Positions 1 through 10,839 of a stretch of 64,000 nucleotides of DNA are shown in pieces (within the stretch, counting starts at the first letter, position 1; every line of letters begins with the position of its first letter). The notes under the pieces are model-generated. The model did no database searches, was not told the DNA's origin, and saw only the letters and a program-made list of their open reading frames with translations. The position numbers and the translations under genes are program-made. The DNA comes from Collinsella sp. BG-O-102 (GTDB taxonomy: Bacteria; Actinomycetota; Coriobacteriia; Coriobacteriales; Coriobacteriaceae), in the NCBI RefSeq assembly GCF_023656745.1, contig NZ_JAMOKO010000009.1:1-64000 (forward strand), written 5' to 3'.

Positions 1-112
1 CCCGCAGGTGCGGTAAGGGCTACCGCACGGGCCGATACTCAAAGCCCATTGTGGCACCCCGAGCCCGCGGAAAGAAGCTGCGCCGCGGGGGAGGCGGCCC
101 CAATGGCTTTCT
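1..112 (+). ncRNA. Possible 3' part of an unidentified structured RNA, cut by window start
   Basis: The first 112 bases fold well. A perfect 8-bp hairpin (GTGCGGTA, loop AGGGC, TACCGCAC) spans about 8-28. It is followed by CCCGCGG...CCGCGGG, nested in a long-range pairing of AGCCCATTG with CAATGGCT. I do not recognise the family: tmRNA, SRP RNA and RNase P signatures are absent from the visible part. The codons open in the plus frames are unlike those of neighbouring genes, which argues against a protein C-terminus. It could also be ordinary intergenic DNA. Confidence 0.22.
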
Positions 113-234
113 CATATCGTCTTGTCTGCGATAAATCTCATTTTGGTTTTGTGTGCTGCGCGAAAGTTTGGGTAGTATAGCTATTCAACGCGGCGGGCCG
201 CCGCGTGTTAACCGCTACGTACCGGAGGTGTTCC

Positions 235-735
235 ATGGTTCGTGTCGACATAGAGACCATCGTCATGGCCGCCGGTCCCGTGCCATCGCTTATTGTGCTT
301 CGCGAGCGCTGCAGCAAGTCGGATTCCCCCGCGCCGCTGCGGTCCCTCTCCATCCAGACCGGCTCGTTTGAGGCTGCGGCAATCAGCCGCGGCATCGACA
401 GCGGACGCGCCGAGCGCCCGATTACCCATGACCTGCTGCTCGATACTGTTGGCGCCCTGGGTGCCAAGCTCGAGCGCGTCGAAATCGTCCGCGCCGAGCC
501 GCCCGTGTTCTACGCGACGGTTGTCGTGTTGGCCGATGGCAACGAGCATCGGATCGATGCGCGTCCGAGCGACGCCATCGCCCTTGCCGTACGCAGCAAT
601 GCCCCCATGTTCGTTGAAGACGACATCATGAATCGCTTGGGCACCGTATCGCCGCACGCCGAGGAAGTCGACGACGAGCAAGAGTTCGAAAAGTTCGACG
701 AGTTCGTCCATACGCTCTCCCCCGATGACTTTTAA
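235..735 (+). CDS. Bifunctional nuclease family (DUF151/BFN) protein
   Basis: A 166-residue protein with the conserved BFN core near the middle, including RPSDAIALAVR and a preceding strand ending in VVVLADGNEHRIDAR. Members of the family have been reported as dual RNase/DNase enzymes or stress-related proteins. The activity of this one is inferred from family only. The C-terminus is acidic (EEVDDEQEFEKFDEF), as is common in the family. The ATG at 235 is chosen because GGAGG lies eight bases upstream; an upstream in-frame start at 205 has no such site. The stop is directly followed by the next gene, suggesting co-transcription. Confidence 0.85.
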   Translation: MVRVDIETIVMAAGPVPSLIVLRERCSKSDSPAPLRSLSIQTGSFEAAAISRGIDSGRAERPITHDLLLDTVGALGAKLERVEIVRAEPPVFYATVVVLADGNEHRIDARPSDAIALAVRSNAPMFVEDDIMNRLGTVSPHAEEVDDEQEFEKFDEFVHTLSPDDF

Positions 736-1125
736 ATGCTCGACAAACACGCGACGGAGTGCGCGCTCATGAGTGCCGGAGTTTCTGGCGAGGCGGCGGC
801 CATTGCGCGCGAGGCCCAGATGCGCTCGGAGGCTTCTGAGGCGGCTCGCATTGCCTATGTGACGCAGGCCCGCACGCTTCGCGAACGCCGCGGCTCGTTT
901 ATCAAGATGGTTGTCGTCTCCGCCCTTGTCGCGGCAATCTGCTCGCGCCTTCGTGGTACAGTTGGTGCGCTTGGGTTTTCGATCTCTACGGGCCTCGTGA
1001 TCTGGGGTGTGGTCGATGCAGTCATGCTGACTAGCCAGATCAAGGTGCTCGACAAGCGTGCAGCGGATATGATGCGCGCCCGCGATGCCGCTGCTAAGAT
1101 CGCCGCCGAGGCGCAAGAACTGTAA
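736..1125 (+). CDS. Small membrane protein of unknown function
   Basis: A 129-residue protein beginning at the base after the previous stop codon, so translation is probably coupled. Residues 1-50 are helical and rich in Ala, Glu and Arg. Two hydrophobic segments follow (FIKMVVVSALVAAI, then GFSISTGLVIWGVVDAVML), and the tail is a charged helix rich in Ala, Lys and Arg. This suggests a helical hairpin in the membrane with cytoplasmic ends. I recognise no family. The ATG lacks its own strong ribosome binding site, consistent with coupling to the nuclease-family gene. Confidence 0.65.
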   Translation: MLDKHATECALMSAGVSGEAAAIAREAQMRSEASEAARIAYVTQARTLRERRGSFIKMVVVSALVAAICSRLRGTVGALGFSISTGLVIWGVVDAVMLTSQIKVLDKRAADMMRARDAAAKIAAEAQEL

Positions 1126-1155
1126 CGACGCCAGACTCGATGGGAAGGTCTAAAG

Positions 1156-1605
1156 ATGGCACAGGATATGCAGGACGCCGGTAACGTCTCCGCCGAGCTC
1201 GACGCCATGGTGTGTGACCTGATTGGTGCGTTCTTGGACGACCTTGCCGCCGGTGAGAATCCGGGCGTAGTTGTGGCGATCGAGGACGCTGCTTCCAACC
1301 GATATCTGGCGGCGCTTGACGAGGACGGCGAAGAGGCGTGCCTCGAGGCGGCCACCAACTTTATCTCCGAGCACAAGATGGGTCTTAAGGACGAGGGCCT
1401 GGGCCGCATTGCCCGCTATGCCATCGGCTACACCGGTTGTGTCGAGATTGACGGCGGCTATCACGATGCCCTGCTCGTAAGCTTCTTCGAAACCACGCTC
1501 GAGAGCGGTTTTTCGGCATATGTGCTGTATGAGGGCATGGGCGCCGGCGATGGTTTTATGTGGAGCGACCCTGAACCTGCAGGTGAGGAAACCCCTCTCA
1601 TCTAA
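1156..1605 (+). CDS. Conserved-looking hypothetical cytosolic protein
   Basis: A 149-residue acidic protein with no signal peptide or membrane segment. It begins MAQDMQDAGNVS and contains alternating helices and strands such as ARYAIGYTGCVEIDG and HDALLVSFFETTLESGFSAY. AAGGTCTAAAG precedes the ATG at a usable distance. Codon use matches neighbouring genes, so it is probably real and native. It lies in the same direction as the two upstream genes and may end that small operon before typA. I do not recognise the family. Confidence 0.65.
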   Translation: MAQDMQDAGNVSAELDAMVCDLIGAFLDDLAAGENPGVVVAIEDAASNRYLAALDEDGEEACLEAATNFISEHKMGLKDEGLGRIARYAIGYTGCVEIDGGYHDALLVSFFETTLESGFSAYVLYEGMGAGDGFMWSDPEPAGEETPLI

Positions 1606-1722
1606 AATCGCTAAAATAAACGAGTTTTCGGTAAAAGGCTCAATATTCCCGCCGAGCGTTGCATTGCTGGGTGGGTCGCATACGCGTGCCGGTTGTATAT
1701 AGATAGAAGATAGGGGAACTAC

Positions 1723-3561
<1,839 letters not shown>

Positions 3562-3591
3562 GTGCCGGGCTTTATAGCGTCTAACAAGAAA

Positions 3592-3623
3592 GGGCGTCGA
3601 CCGCAATGGTCGGCGCCCTTTTT
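3592..3623 (+). terminator. Intrinsic terminator after typA
   Basis: GGGCGTCGACC and GGTCGGCGCCC pair around a GCAA loop and are followed by TTTTT. It lies 30 bases after the typA stop codon. Confidence 0.85.
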
Positions 3624-3654
3624 GGTGCAAGGGGACAGGTTACTTTGCACCACG
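3624..3654. repeat. Dispersed GGGGACAGG-type palindromic repeat, copy A
   Basis: GGTGCAA and TTGCACC form inverted ends around the core GGGGACAGGTTAC. A near copy in reverse orientation lies at 9521-9547, on the far side of the two pilin genes. Related GGGACAG cores occur at 32904, 35486, 40659 and 41340. It may be a REP-like element. Confidence 0.7.
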
Positions 3655-3804
3655 GTGGAGGAGGTTATCCCCCGAGCGGCTTTCCAGCCAAAGTAAAGTT
3701 GTTTAAACATATACATAATTCCACAGGATATAACCGCTTTGATACAAAACCGTTAACAGATAAATATCAACTGGTATTACATTAAAAGACCTCTTTACCA
3801 GCGG

Positions 3805-3834
3805 TTTACATGACTGTTATCTATATTGTATTTT
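3805..3834 (+). promoter_or_regulatory. Candidate sigma-70 promoter for the pilin operon
   Basis: TTTACA (3805-3810) and TATTTT (3829-3834) are separated by 18 bases in an AT-rich stretch upstream of the first pilin gene. The leader would be about 140 bases. Apart from this and the repeat at 3624, I see nothing else in the 360-base gap. Confidence 0.35.
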
Positions 3835-3983
3835 ATGCATTGTGGCATAGACGAACCGTCTTAGAAGTTGCCCCCAATGGGTTCTTGCAATGCGCTAGGT
3901 AGGTTCTCGTAGATGTTGGGGCTTGTGTTCGATCCGACGATTCGCCGTATTCCACACTGTGTTGTAGGAATTAAGGGACAACT

Positions 3984-6900
3984 ATGGACGCACACCGCTC
4001 ACGGTCGCTGGGTATGGCGGCTCTGATTTTCATTTTGATTTGCCTCACCGCCGCAGTGTTTTACGGTGCGGCCCCCGTGCGCGCCGATGACGTTGCGAAG
4101 CCCGATCCGATTGCGATCGATGGGGATACGGCGACGGTTGATGTCAGGCTGTATACCGATGAGCACCATACTCAAAAGCTCGAGGATCCCGTAACGTCCA
4201 CTTCGACGCTCTATGGAGCTTTCTCGGCACAATTCAACGCCGGCAAGGCGCCTACGCCCGAGAAGAACATCGCTGTCTATAAGCTGCCCGACACCATTGT
4301 CGTTGACGACAACGACGGCGGCGACCTCATGGAGGGTTCGGAAGCCACTGCCGCCAAGGCTGGCACGTGGAAGATTAAGGACAATAAGGTCATCTTTGCG
4401 TTTGACAAAAACTGGCTTGCGTCAAACCCTGCGGAGATTTATGTCGGAGCCAATTTCTCGTTCGAGCTTGCAGACAAGGGCACCGGCTCAGGCGGCAACG
4501 CATCTGTCGTGTTCCCTGGTGTGGGAACGATCAAAATCCCTATCAAGGACGGCAAAGTCACGGGGACGAAGTCGGGGACCTTCTCCCAGGGCGCAGATGG
4601 CGTGGCCAAGGTTACCTGGACTGTTACGCTTACCGTAGAGTCGTATGCTACGGACGTTAGCTTCATTGATACGCTGGGCGACAACTTCGACTTTGTGAAC
4701 GACAGTTTCAAGCTCGACGGCAAGAAGCTTGACTCCCAGCCGATGATCGACGGCCAGGTCGTAACCCTCGACAGCCTGGGCAACCTTTCCCGGGGCAACC
4801 ACACGATCACGTACGATACGGTGCTGAAGAGCGGTGTTGCCGCGAACGGCGGCGATTTGATCAAAGCTGAGAATAAGGCAACGTGGAATTGGGCTGGCTC
4901 AAGCGACAGCGATAACAGAACAGCTACGGCTGAGCCTGTTACATTCGGCTATGACATGATCAAGAAGTCCAATGGCTCAGGCACGCCGTCGGACATCAAG
5001 TGGACGGTCAAGCTCAACCAAGGCAAGCTCAAGGCCGACATGAGCGGATACATGTTCACCGATAATCTGGACGGAAAACAGACGTATACGGGCAACTTTA
5101 CGGTTTACAAAGGCGACTCGGAGGCGAGCGGAGTCAAGATTTGTGAAAGAAAACTTGAACCTAAGGATAATTTCTTTTCCTATACGTTTCCGAACAACCT
5201 TGAGGATAAGTACGCCACCTACTGCATCGTTTATCACACCAAGATGAACGATACGAGCTCGTACGACACCGTGCGCAACAGCGCGACCATCGAGCGCAAA
5301 GGTTCCGTTTCCGGTACGGATGATGGCAGTTTCACGCCGCAGCTGACGGGTGTTGTGCCGATCACCAAGAGGCTCGTGAGATACGATGAGGCGGCGACGA
5401 CGGGCAGGGCGACGTGGGAGACGAAGGTCGCGCTGAAGGCGATCGTCAATGCGGCCCATCCAGGCGAGGTGACGGTGAAGGACACGTTTCAGTCGGCATG
5501 GTCGCAGAAACTTGGCGTCGACGAAAGCTCCATTACCATTAAAATCGGCAATACCGAGCTGGTTCCGGGCACCGACTGGAGACCAACGACCAGCTATCCG
5601 GGTAATGAAACAAAGAAAAACTACGACCTCAAAATCATCGTTACCGACAACGTGAAAGCCGCTCTCGAGAACGAGGACTACGCCGTTATCACCTACGACA
5701 CCACATCAGAAGCGCTGTCGGGCTGGTACTCAAACTTCGCAGCGGTCGAAGCACCGGGCCTGAGACTACAGTGGCCGTTCACCGAACCCATCAAGTACGT
5801 TGTCAACCGAGAAACGATGCCCGCGGTCGAGAAGCCGGAAGCGGAGTCGAAGGTGTCTTGGGTTGAGAACTTCGATTGGCATACCGTTGACGGCTCGGAT
5901 GAGAAGGGCGCCTGGATCGTCGACTGGACGGTGTATGCAAACCGCCAAAAGGGTAATAAGGGCGCAAATGGCGAGTTCGAATACTATGGAGCTGGAAAGC
6001 TGGGCGGGAAACCGCTGAATATCGTTGATAGCCTTCCGGATGGTATGAGCTATGTTGCGAATTCCGCAAAGTATACGCTCGTGCAGAACCCCTATGATAA
6101 ACATACGGGGCTTCATCGCGGAGGCGAGGCCAAGGAGGTCGTTACGGGTCGGACGCTCGCCGCCGACAACGTCAGCCGCAACGGCAATACGGTCACCTTC
6201 TCCATCCCCACGACTGAGCTTGAAAGCTATGCCGGCTACGCAAAGCTCACGTACAAGACGGCGGTCAAGCGCGGTGAGCTCGATACCTCCACAAACGAGG
6301 TGAAGTTCACCAACAAGGCCAGCGCGGGGTCAGGAGTTAAACAGTTCGATTCCGGTAAAGGTGACGTCATCATTAAGAACAACGTCATCAAAAAGTCCGG
6401 CGAGCAGGTTGCCAATAGCAATCGCATCAAATACACCATTCTTGTTAACGAGTCTGCCGTTGCCCTTAAAAATGGCACCGACTTCCTTGAGCTCGTCGAT
6501 ACCATGGATGCCAAGTGCGCGCTGGTGCCGTCGACGCTTAAGGTCTATGAGCAGGTGAATGGTGCCTGGTCACCGCTGGCTGATAAGGACTATTCGTCGA
6601 AGATGGAGCAAGTCAAGGATGAATCTGGCTCGTGTACGAAGTTGACTCTTGAGGTGCCCGACGGGAAATACCTCAAGGTCGAGTATGAGGTTATCCCGAC
6701 CGGAAACCCCGGCGAAGAGGTGTCCCTTTCCAACACCGCCGAGCTTGCGGGGGTGACGGAGGGTTCGGCGATCGACGAGCAAAAATGGAAGATTCAAAAT
6801 GCGTCCGCCAGCGCGGGCGGCAACGGCTACAGCATCACGATGACCAAGTACGACGCCCAGCAGGTCGGCGCGACGCTCGAGGGGGCGAAGTTCACACTCT

Positions 6901-7727
6901 ACAGCGTGGATATGGGCCAGGTTGCGGATGACGGAAATGTAGAGAACGCCAGAACGCCGTTTGACGAGGCCGCGATCGACGTCCCCACCGACGCCAACGG
7001 CAAAATCTCGTTCGGCACAAGCGACAAGAAGATGAGTAATTGCGTGCTCTATCAGCTCGTGGAGACCAAGGCGCCTGTTGGCTATGCCAAGGCCGATCCC
7101 ACGTGGATCATGCTCAAGGGCAGCGCGAGCGACAAGGATTATCAGGCTGCGCTAACTAAGGCAAAGGACATCGTCGACGGTGCGGAGATCATCGACGATA
7201 CAAAGAAGGACGAGATCTGGGTCTACGACAACCGCATGACGGGCAAGGCGGTTATTAACGCAGAGAAGGTGCTCGCAGGCGGAACGTTCAAGGAAGGTCA
7301 GTTCTCGTTCGCGCTCAAGGATGACAAGGACAGGGTGCTCCAAACGGTGACCAACGATGCCATGGGCAACGTCTCCTTCAACGTCGACTACAACAAGGCC
7401 GATACCTATACTTATACCATCTCTGAGGTCGTCCCCGAGGGCGCCGAGAACAACGTCAAGGACCACATCACCTACGACAGGACCCAGCACAAGGTTACGG
7501 TTAAGGTGGACAACGGTGAGAGGAATCTCGTCGCCACCGTCACCTATGACAATGGCTCTTCGACCCCGCCGACTTTTACCAACAGATACTCGACCACGCT
7601 TCCCGAGGCAGGCGGTGCCGGCTTGACTATGACGTATCTGGCTGGCGCTTCGCTGCTGTGCTTTGCCGCGACATGGATGCATGCTCACCGCCATCGCGAT
7701 CAAGATCGAGGTGGTCGCCGTGAGTAG
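3984..7727 (+). CDS. LPXTG-anchored multi-domain surface adhesin / pilin-like protein
   Basis: A 1247-residue secreted protein. The signal peptide (about residues 1-34) ends in APVRA. Several Ig-like adhesin modules follow, each opening with a KK- or KR- strand (KKSNGSG, KRLVRYDEA, KKSGEQV), as in domains with internal isopeptide bonds. A SpaA/Cna-B-like domain starts near residue 948 (ITMTKYDAQQ). A streptococcal-pilin FctA-like domain lies at about 1084-1200. The wall-sorting signal is LPEAG, then a hydrophobic helix and a basic tail (HRHRDQDRGGRRE). The role is inferred as adhesion or pilus tip. It overlaps the next gene by eight bases, so the two are coupled. Base composition is more AT-rich than in the flanking core genes. 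Confidence 0.88.
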   Translation: MDAHRSRSLGMAALIFILICLTAAVFYGAAPVRADDVAKPDPIAIDGDTATVDVRLYTDEHHTQKLEDPVTSTSTLYGAFSAQFNAGKAPTPEKNIAVYKLPDTIVVDDNDGGDLMEGSEATAAKAGTWKIKDNKVIFAFDKNWLASNPAEIYVGANFSFELADKGTGSGGNASVVFPGVGTIKIPIKDGKVTGTKSGTFSQGADGVAKVTWTVTLTVESYATDVSFIDTLGDNFDFVNDSFKLDGKKLDSQPMIDGQVVTLDSLGNLSRGNHTITYDTVLKSGVAANGGDLIKAENKATWNWAGSSDSDNRTATAEPVTFGYDMIKKSNGSGTPSDIKWTVKLNQGKLKADMSGYMFTDNLDGKQTYTGNFTVYKGDSEASGVKICERKLEPKDNFFSYTFPNNLEDKYATYCIVYHTKMNDTSSYDTVRNSATIERKGSVSGTDDGSFTPQLTGVVPITKRLVRYDEAATTGRATWETKVALKAIVNAAHPGEVTVKDTFQSAWSQKLGVDESSITIKIGNTELVPGTDWRPTTSYPGNETKKNYDLKIIVTDNVKAALENEDYAVITYDTTSEALSGWYSNFAAVEAPGLRLQWPFTEPIKYVVNRETMPAVEKPEAESKVSWVENFDWHTVDGSDEKGAWIVDWTVYANRQKGNKGANGEFEYYGAGKLGGKPLNIVDSLPDGMSYVANSAKYTLVQNPYDKHTGLHRGGEAKEVVTGRTLAADNVSRNGNTVTFSIPTTELESYAGYAKLTYKTAVKRGELDTSTNEVKFTNKASAGSGVKQFDSGKGDVIIKNNVIKKSGEQVANSNRIKYTILVNESAVALKNGTDFLELVDTMDAKCALVPSTLKVYEQVNGAWSPLADKDYSSKMEQVKDESGSCTKLTLEVPDGKYLKVEYEVIPTGNPGEEVSLSNTAELAGVTEGSAIDEQKWKIQNASASAGGNGYSITMTKYDAQQVGATLEGAKFTLYSVDMGQVADDGNVENARTPFDEAAIDVPTDANGKISFGTSDKKMSNCVLYQLVETKAPVGYAKADPTWIMLKGSASDKDYQAALTKAKDIVDGAEIIDDTKKDEIWVYDNRMTGKAVINAEKVLAGGTFKEGQFSFALKDDKDRVLQTVTNDAMGNVSFNVDYNKADTYTYTISEVVPEGAENNVKDHITYDRTQHKVTVKVDNGERNLVATVTYDNGSSTPPTFTNRYSTTLPEAGGAGLTMTYLAGASLLCFAATWMHAHRHRDQDRGGRRE

Positions 7728-9363
7728 GCTTTGGTGCCGCTTGTTGGCCGTCGCAACGATAGCTACGGTCGCTATGTTCTCTTTTGCGATGCTGCCCAGG
7801 ACGGCTCGTGCTGCCGACACCGGTGCCATTACGGTGGACGGTACAGTCGCGACGCGGTATGACGCGTACCAGCTCTTTTCGGCGACAGTTATCGATGATG
7901 ACGATGCTGGCCATAAAATTGCAACTGACGTAACGTGGGCGAATGGCGCGGTTCGTCAAGCCGTTCTTCCCGTGCTTCATGATGCGGGGCTTGATGGCTC
8001 GGCATCGGCGGCGCAAGAGACTGCCGAGTGGATGAATGCCGACGGGCATATGACGACCGCGCTGACGGCAAAGCTTGCCCGCGCGATTTGCAATGCCGAC
8101 GCAACTTCCGTGGCCCTTAACGCGGGCACGGCGGCCGAGCTGCCCTGCGGCTACTGGCTCATCGTCGCCGACGGCGACGCCATCGCCCAGGGCGAGGCCG
8201 GCACCGCGCCGATCATGACCCTGGTCGGCGGCAGCGCCGTCACCGTCAAGCCCAAGGCGGCGACCCCCAAGGTCCAAAAACACGTGCTGGAGGACAGCAC
8301 CGCCGCCTGGCAGAAGGCCGCCGACGCCACGGTTGCCGACGACCTGTACTGGCGCCTCTCGGCCACGGTCCCGGCGGGGCTCACGGCGTACGACACCTAT
8401 ACGGTACAGTTCGTCGACACCATGAGTGCGGGGCTCGACCCCTCCAAGGTGGCCGCGAGCGTGCGCGTGTACGTGGCGGCGGGCGCGGACGGCGGCTTCG
8501 ACGTCGTCGCATGTGAGGGTGGCAACACCAACTCGACGCCGGCTAAAGGGTGGACAGACATTACTTCACAGTGCAAGGTCTCGGTCGAGGGCAATGCCTT
8601 CACCGCGCGCACCGGCGACCTCATCGCCGCGCTCGGCGGGGCTGACGCCTTTGCCGCGGGCGCCCGCGTGGTTGCTGTCTACAATGCGCCGTTGGGGGCC
8701 AACTGCAATCGAGGCGCCACCAAGGGCAACCCCAACGAGGTCTACCTGCGTTACCCGCGCTCTCCCCTCGTCGACCAGTCCGGCGATGCCGGATTCACCC
8801 ATACGCCGAGTGATGACGCCACGGCCTATACCTGGGGACTCAGCCTCATCAAGCGCTCGAGCTCGGACGATAAACCGCTCGCGAGTGCCAAACTGCGCAT
8901 CATCGATGACCGCGGGCGCATCCTAACGACCGACGGCTCGTGGTCGACGGATGCTGACGCGTGCGTCATCACGGGCGCGGACGGCCACGCGGAATTGAGC
9001 GGTGTGGACGCGGGTGTCTACACCGTCGAGGAGGCCGCGGCTCCCAAGGGATACACCGCCTTTGAAGGCAAACGAACGGTAACGGTTACGTCTGAGGGAT
9101 TGGACGCTAAGCAGGTGGCGGCCGCGAAGCTCAAGGTGACCGTGTCGGTCAAAAGCCCTCTGCGGGTTGATACCGCCGATGCCGGGACGGGTTCGATTGA
9201 GCTGTCGGTGCTCAACACCCCGAGCAAAGAAGCAAGTCGTGGCTTTATACCCTCGACGGGAGATAGAACGTTGGTGCTGGTGGCGGCTTTGGCTGCCATC
9301 GGAGTGGCGGCTATTGTTGTCGGGCTCGTCATCAAGCGGGGAGGCGGTCGTCGTGAAAAATAA
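7720..9363 (+). CDS. SpaH/EbpB-type LPXTG major pilin-like protein
   Basis: A 547-residue surface protein. The GTG at 7720 is chosen because GAGGTGG lies six bases upstream and gives a compact signal peptide ending PRTARA; upstream in-frame ATGs would bury it. Next come a pilin-motif-like VKPKAATPK (a possible Lys for polymerisation), a fimbrial D2-type isopeptide domain (about 190-350), and a prealbumin/SpaA domain with an E-box-like YTVEEAAAPKGY. The sorting signal is IPSTG with a hydrophobic helix and KRGGGRREK. Family members form the pilus shaft when joined by a class C sortase. None is encoded here, so assembly must use an enzyme encoded elsewhere, or the protein is simply wall-anchored. 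Confidence 0.87.
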   Translation: MSRLWCRLLAVATIATVAMFSFAMLPRTARAADTGAITVDGTVATRYDAYQLFSATVIDDDDAGHKIATDVTWANGAVRQAVLPVLHDAGLDGSASAAQETAEWMNADGHMTTALTAKLARAICNADATSVALNAGTAAELPCGYWLIVADGDAIAQGEAGTAPIMTLVGGSAVTVKPKAATPKVQKHVLEDSTAAWQKAADATVADDLYWRLSATVPAGLTAYDTYTVQFVDTMSAGLDPSKVAASVRVYVAAGADGGFDVVACEGGNTNSTPAKGWTDITSQCKVSVEGNAFTARTGDLIAALGGADAFAAGARVVAVYNAPLGANCNRGATKGNPNEVYLRYPRSPLVDQSGDAGFTHTPSDDATAYTWGLSLIKRSSSDDKPLASAKLRIIDDRGRILTTDGSWSTDADACVITGADGHAELSGVDAGVYTVEEAAAPKGYTAFEGKRTVTVTSEGLDAKQVAAAKLKVTVSVKSPLRVDTADAGTGSIELSVLNTPSKEASRGFIPSTGDRTLVLVAALAAIGVAAIVVGLVIKRGGGRREK

Positions 9364-9472
9364 TTGCCTTTCATGCTCACTGGCGTACTGCCTCCGTAAT
9401 GAGTGACGCGCAGGCCTACCGACCTGATGATCATTGGTTTTGAAAAAGTTACTAGAGAACCCTCCAAGAAAA

Positions 9473-9516
9473 GCGGGGCACCCGGTCGATATGACCGAGT
9501 GCCCCGCCTCGTTTGT
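9473..9516. terminator. Intrinsic terminator after the pilin genes
   Basis: GCGGGGCAC and GTGCCCCGC with further pairing of CGGTC and GACCG form a strong stem, followed by a T-rich stretch. It lies between convergent genes. Confidence 0.75.
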
Positions 9517-9520
9517 TGTT

Positions 9521-9578
9521 GCAAAGTAACCTGACCCCTTTGCACCACCACAAAGGTACCTGGCCCCTTTGTGGTGGT
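9521..9578. repeat. Dispersed GGGGACAGG-type repeat, copy B, plus palindrome
   Basis: 9521-9547 reads in reverse complement as a near copy of the repeat at 3624, so the pilin operon is bracketed by inverted copies. It runs into ACCACCACAAAGG (9544-9556) and CCTTTGTGGTGGT (9566-9578), a perfect 13-base inverted repeat that could form a hairpin at the end of the minus-strand gene. Confidence 0.7.
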
Positions 9579-9584
9579 TAGCTG

Positions 9585-10733
9585 CTAAGCGGTGGGGAGT
9601 TCTGGCGTGTTAGCCGGCTGCTGCGGTTTGAGGTGGGCGTTGCGCCAGATGATCTGGATAACGTAGCCGAGCGTGAAGACAAAGGCTACGCCGCTGATGA
9701 AATCGCCTACGAGGGGGATTGCCGTAAGTGCACCTGCGATCACGCCGCCGGCGGCCGCCATGGCGTAGCGGTTCTGGCTGTGTCCGACCATGCGGGCGAT
9801 TGCGCACCCCGCAAAGGCACTCGACACCAATGCGATGCCGATAACGCCGCACAAGAGGGTTCCGGCAAGCGACAGGCCAGCGATAGAGATAATCAGCAGT
9901 AGGACGGCGGGGACGACAGCAATCGTACCCAGAAGACCGCTCACCCACAGGGGCGTGGGGCGCTGGTGGAGCATGCCAGCGGCGCTGGCGGTTGCACGCG
10001 GAAAGACGAGCTCGAGCAGCAGGGCGACAAAGCAGGTCGAGAGCGCCGCGGCGACGATGCCGCCGATGATGTTGTTAGCGGTCGTGGCCGCGCTCTCGTT
10101 CTCGGTGCGGTCGATCTTGAGTGCGCCTACCTCGGCTCCTGCGGCACGCTCGGGGTCCTCGGAGACGTGCGCGTTCACGGTGCCGGTAATACGGGCATTC
10201 TTGCCCAAGACGAGCTTATCGGCCCAAACCTCGACATCGCCCTCGACGGTGCCGTCGATGGTCACCGTATCGCCTGCAAGCGCTGCCGACTTGGCGGAGC
10301 CTCGCAGGGCAACCGTCTCGCCCATCGCGTAAAAACAGTTGGCGGCGCTGTCGGAATTGAGCACAACGTGCTGACCGGCCACCGTGACGCTGCCATTAAC
10401 CGTGGTTTTGGCGATATCGATAGTGCGTGCCGCCAGACGGACGGCGCCGCCCACCGTGCAGTCGCGGATCGAGAGGGTATCGCCCGCGGCGATGATATCG
10501 CGGTCGATGGACGCATCGTCCAAGTTGAGAGCCTGGCCTGCCCAGTACAGGTCACCCTCGACGCCGGACGGATTGGCGTCATTGTCGGTCGCAAGTATGT
10601 TTCCTGCGGTGTCCGTGCCGGCGAACGACGCCGTGGGAAGTGCGGTGAGCGCCAGCACGATGAGCGCGAATAGGATGGTGATGCGGCCCCACGCTTTATG
10701 GCGCTGGGTCGACGGGAATTGATTGCAGGGCAT
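9585..10733 (-). CDS. Bactofilin-like polymer-forming protein with C-terminal membrane domain
   Basis: A 382-residue protein. An N-terminal signal or anchor sequence (ITILFALIVLALTALPTASFA) is followed by a right-handed beta-helix-like run of short repeats (DCTVGGAVRLAARTIDI, TTVNGSVTVAGQHVVL, GTVEGDVEVWADKLVL, ARITGTVNAHV). Four hydrophobic helices follow in the C-terminal half. The repeats resemble polymer-forming cytoskeletal (bactofilin) domains, here probably outside the membrane. Function is not known; a cell-envelope scaffold is an inference. The ATG at 10733 has AAGGA seven bases upstream on its strand; a longer form from 10781 lacks one. Confidence 0.7.
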   Translation of the reverse strand: MPCNQFPSTQRHKAWGRITILFALIVLALTALPTASFAGTDTAGNILATDNDANPSGVEGDLYWAGQALNLDDASIDRDIIAAGDTLSIRDCTVGGAVRLAARTIDIAKTTVNGSVTVAGQHVVLNSDSAANCFYAMGETVALRGSAKSAALAGDTVTIDGTVEGDVEVWADKLVLGKNARITGTVNAHVSEDPERAAGAEVGALKIDRTENESAATTANNIIGGIVAAALSTCFVALLLELVFPRATASAAGMLHQRPTPLWVSGLLGTIAVVPAVLLLIISIAGLSLAGTLLCGVIGIALVSSAFAGCAIARMVGHSQNRYAMAAAGGVIAGALTAIPLVGDFISGVAFVFTLGYVIQIIWRNAHLKPQQPANTPELPTA

Positions 10734-10839
10734 AGTGAATCCTTCGTCAGATGCTCGACATGCACCTAACAGGGTACCCAACGCGTGGGCGCTCTAAAAG
10801 AACCTCTCGGTTGTATTTCGAAGGATGAGGCCGCGCAAT

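Noticed and set aside
3984-9363. Prophage or integrative element carrying the pilins
   Set aside because: No integrase, phage structural gene or replication gene is present; only flanking repeats suggest mobility.
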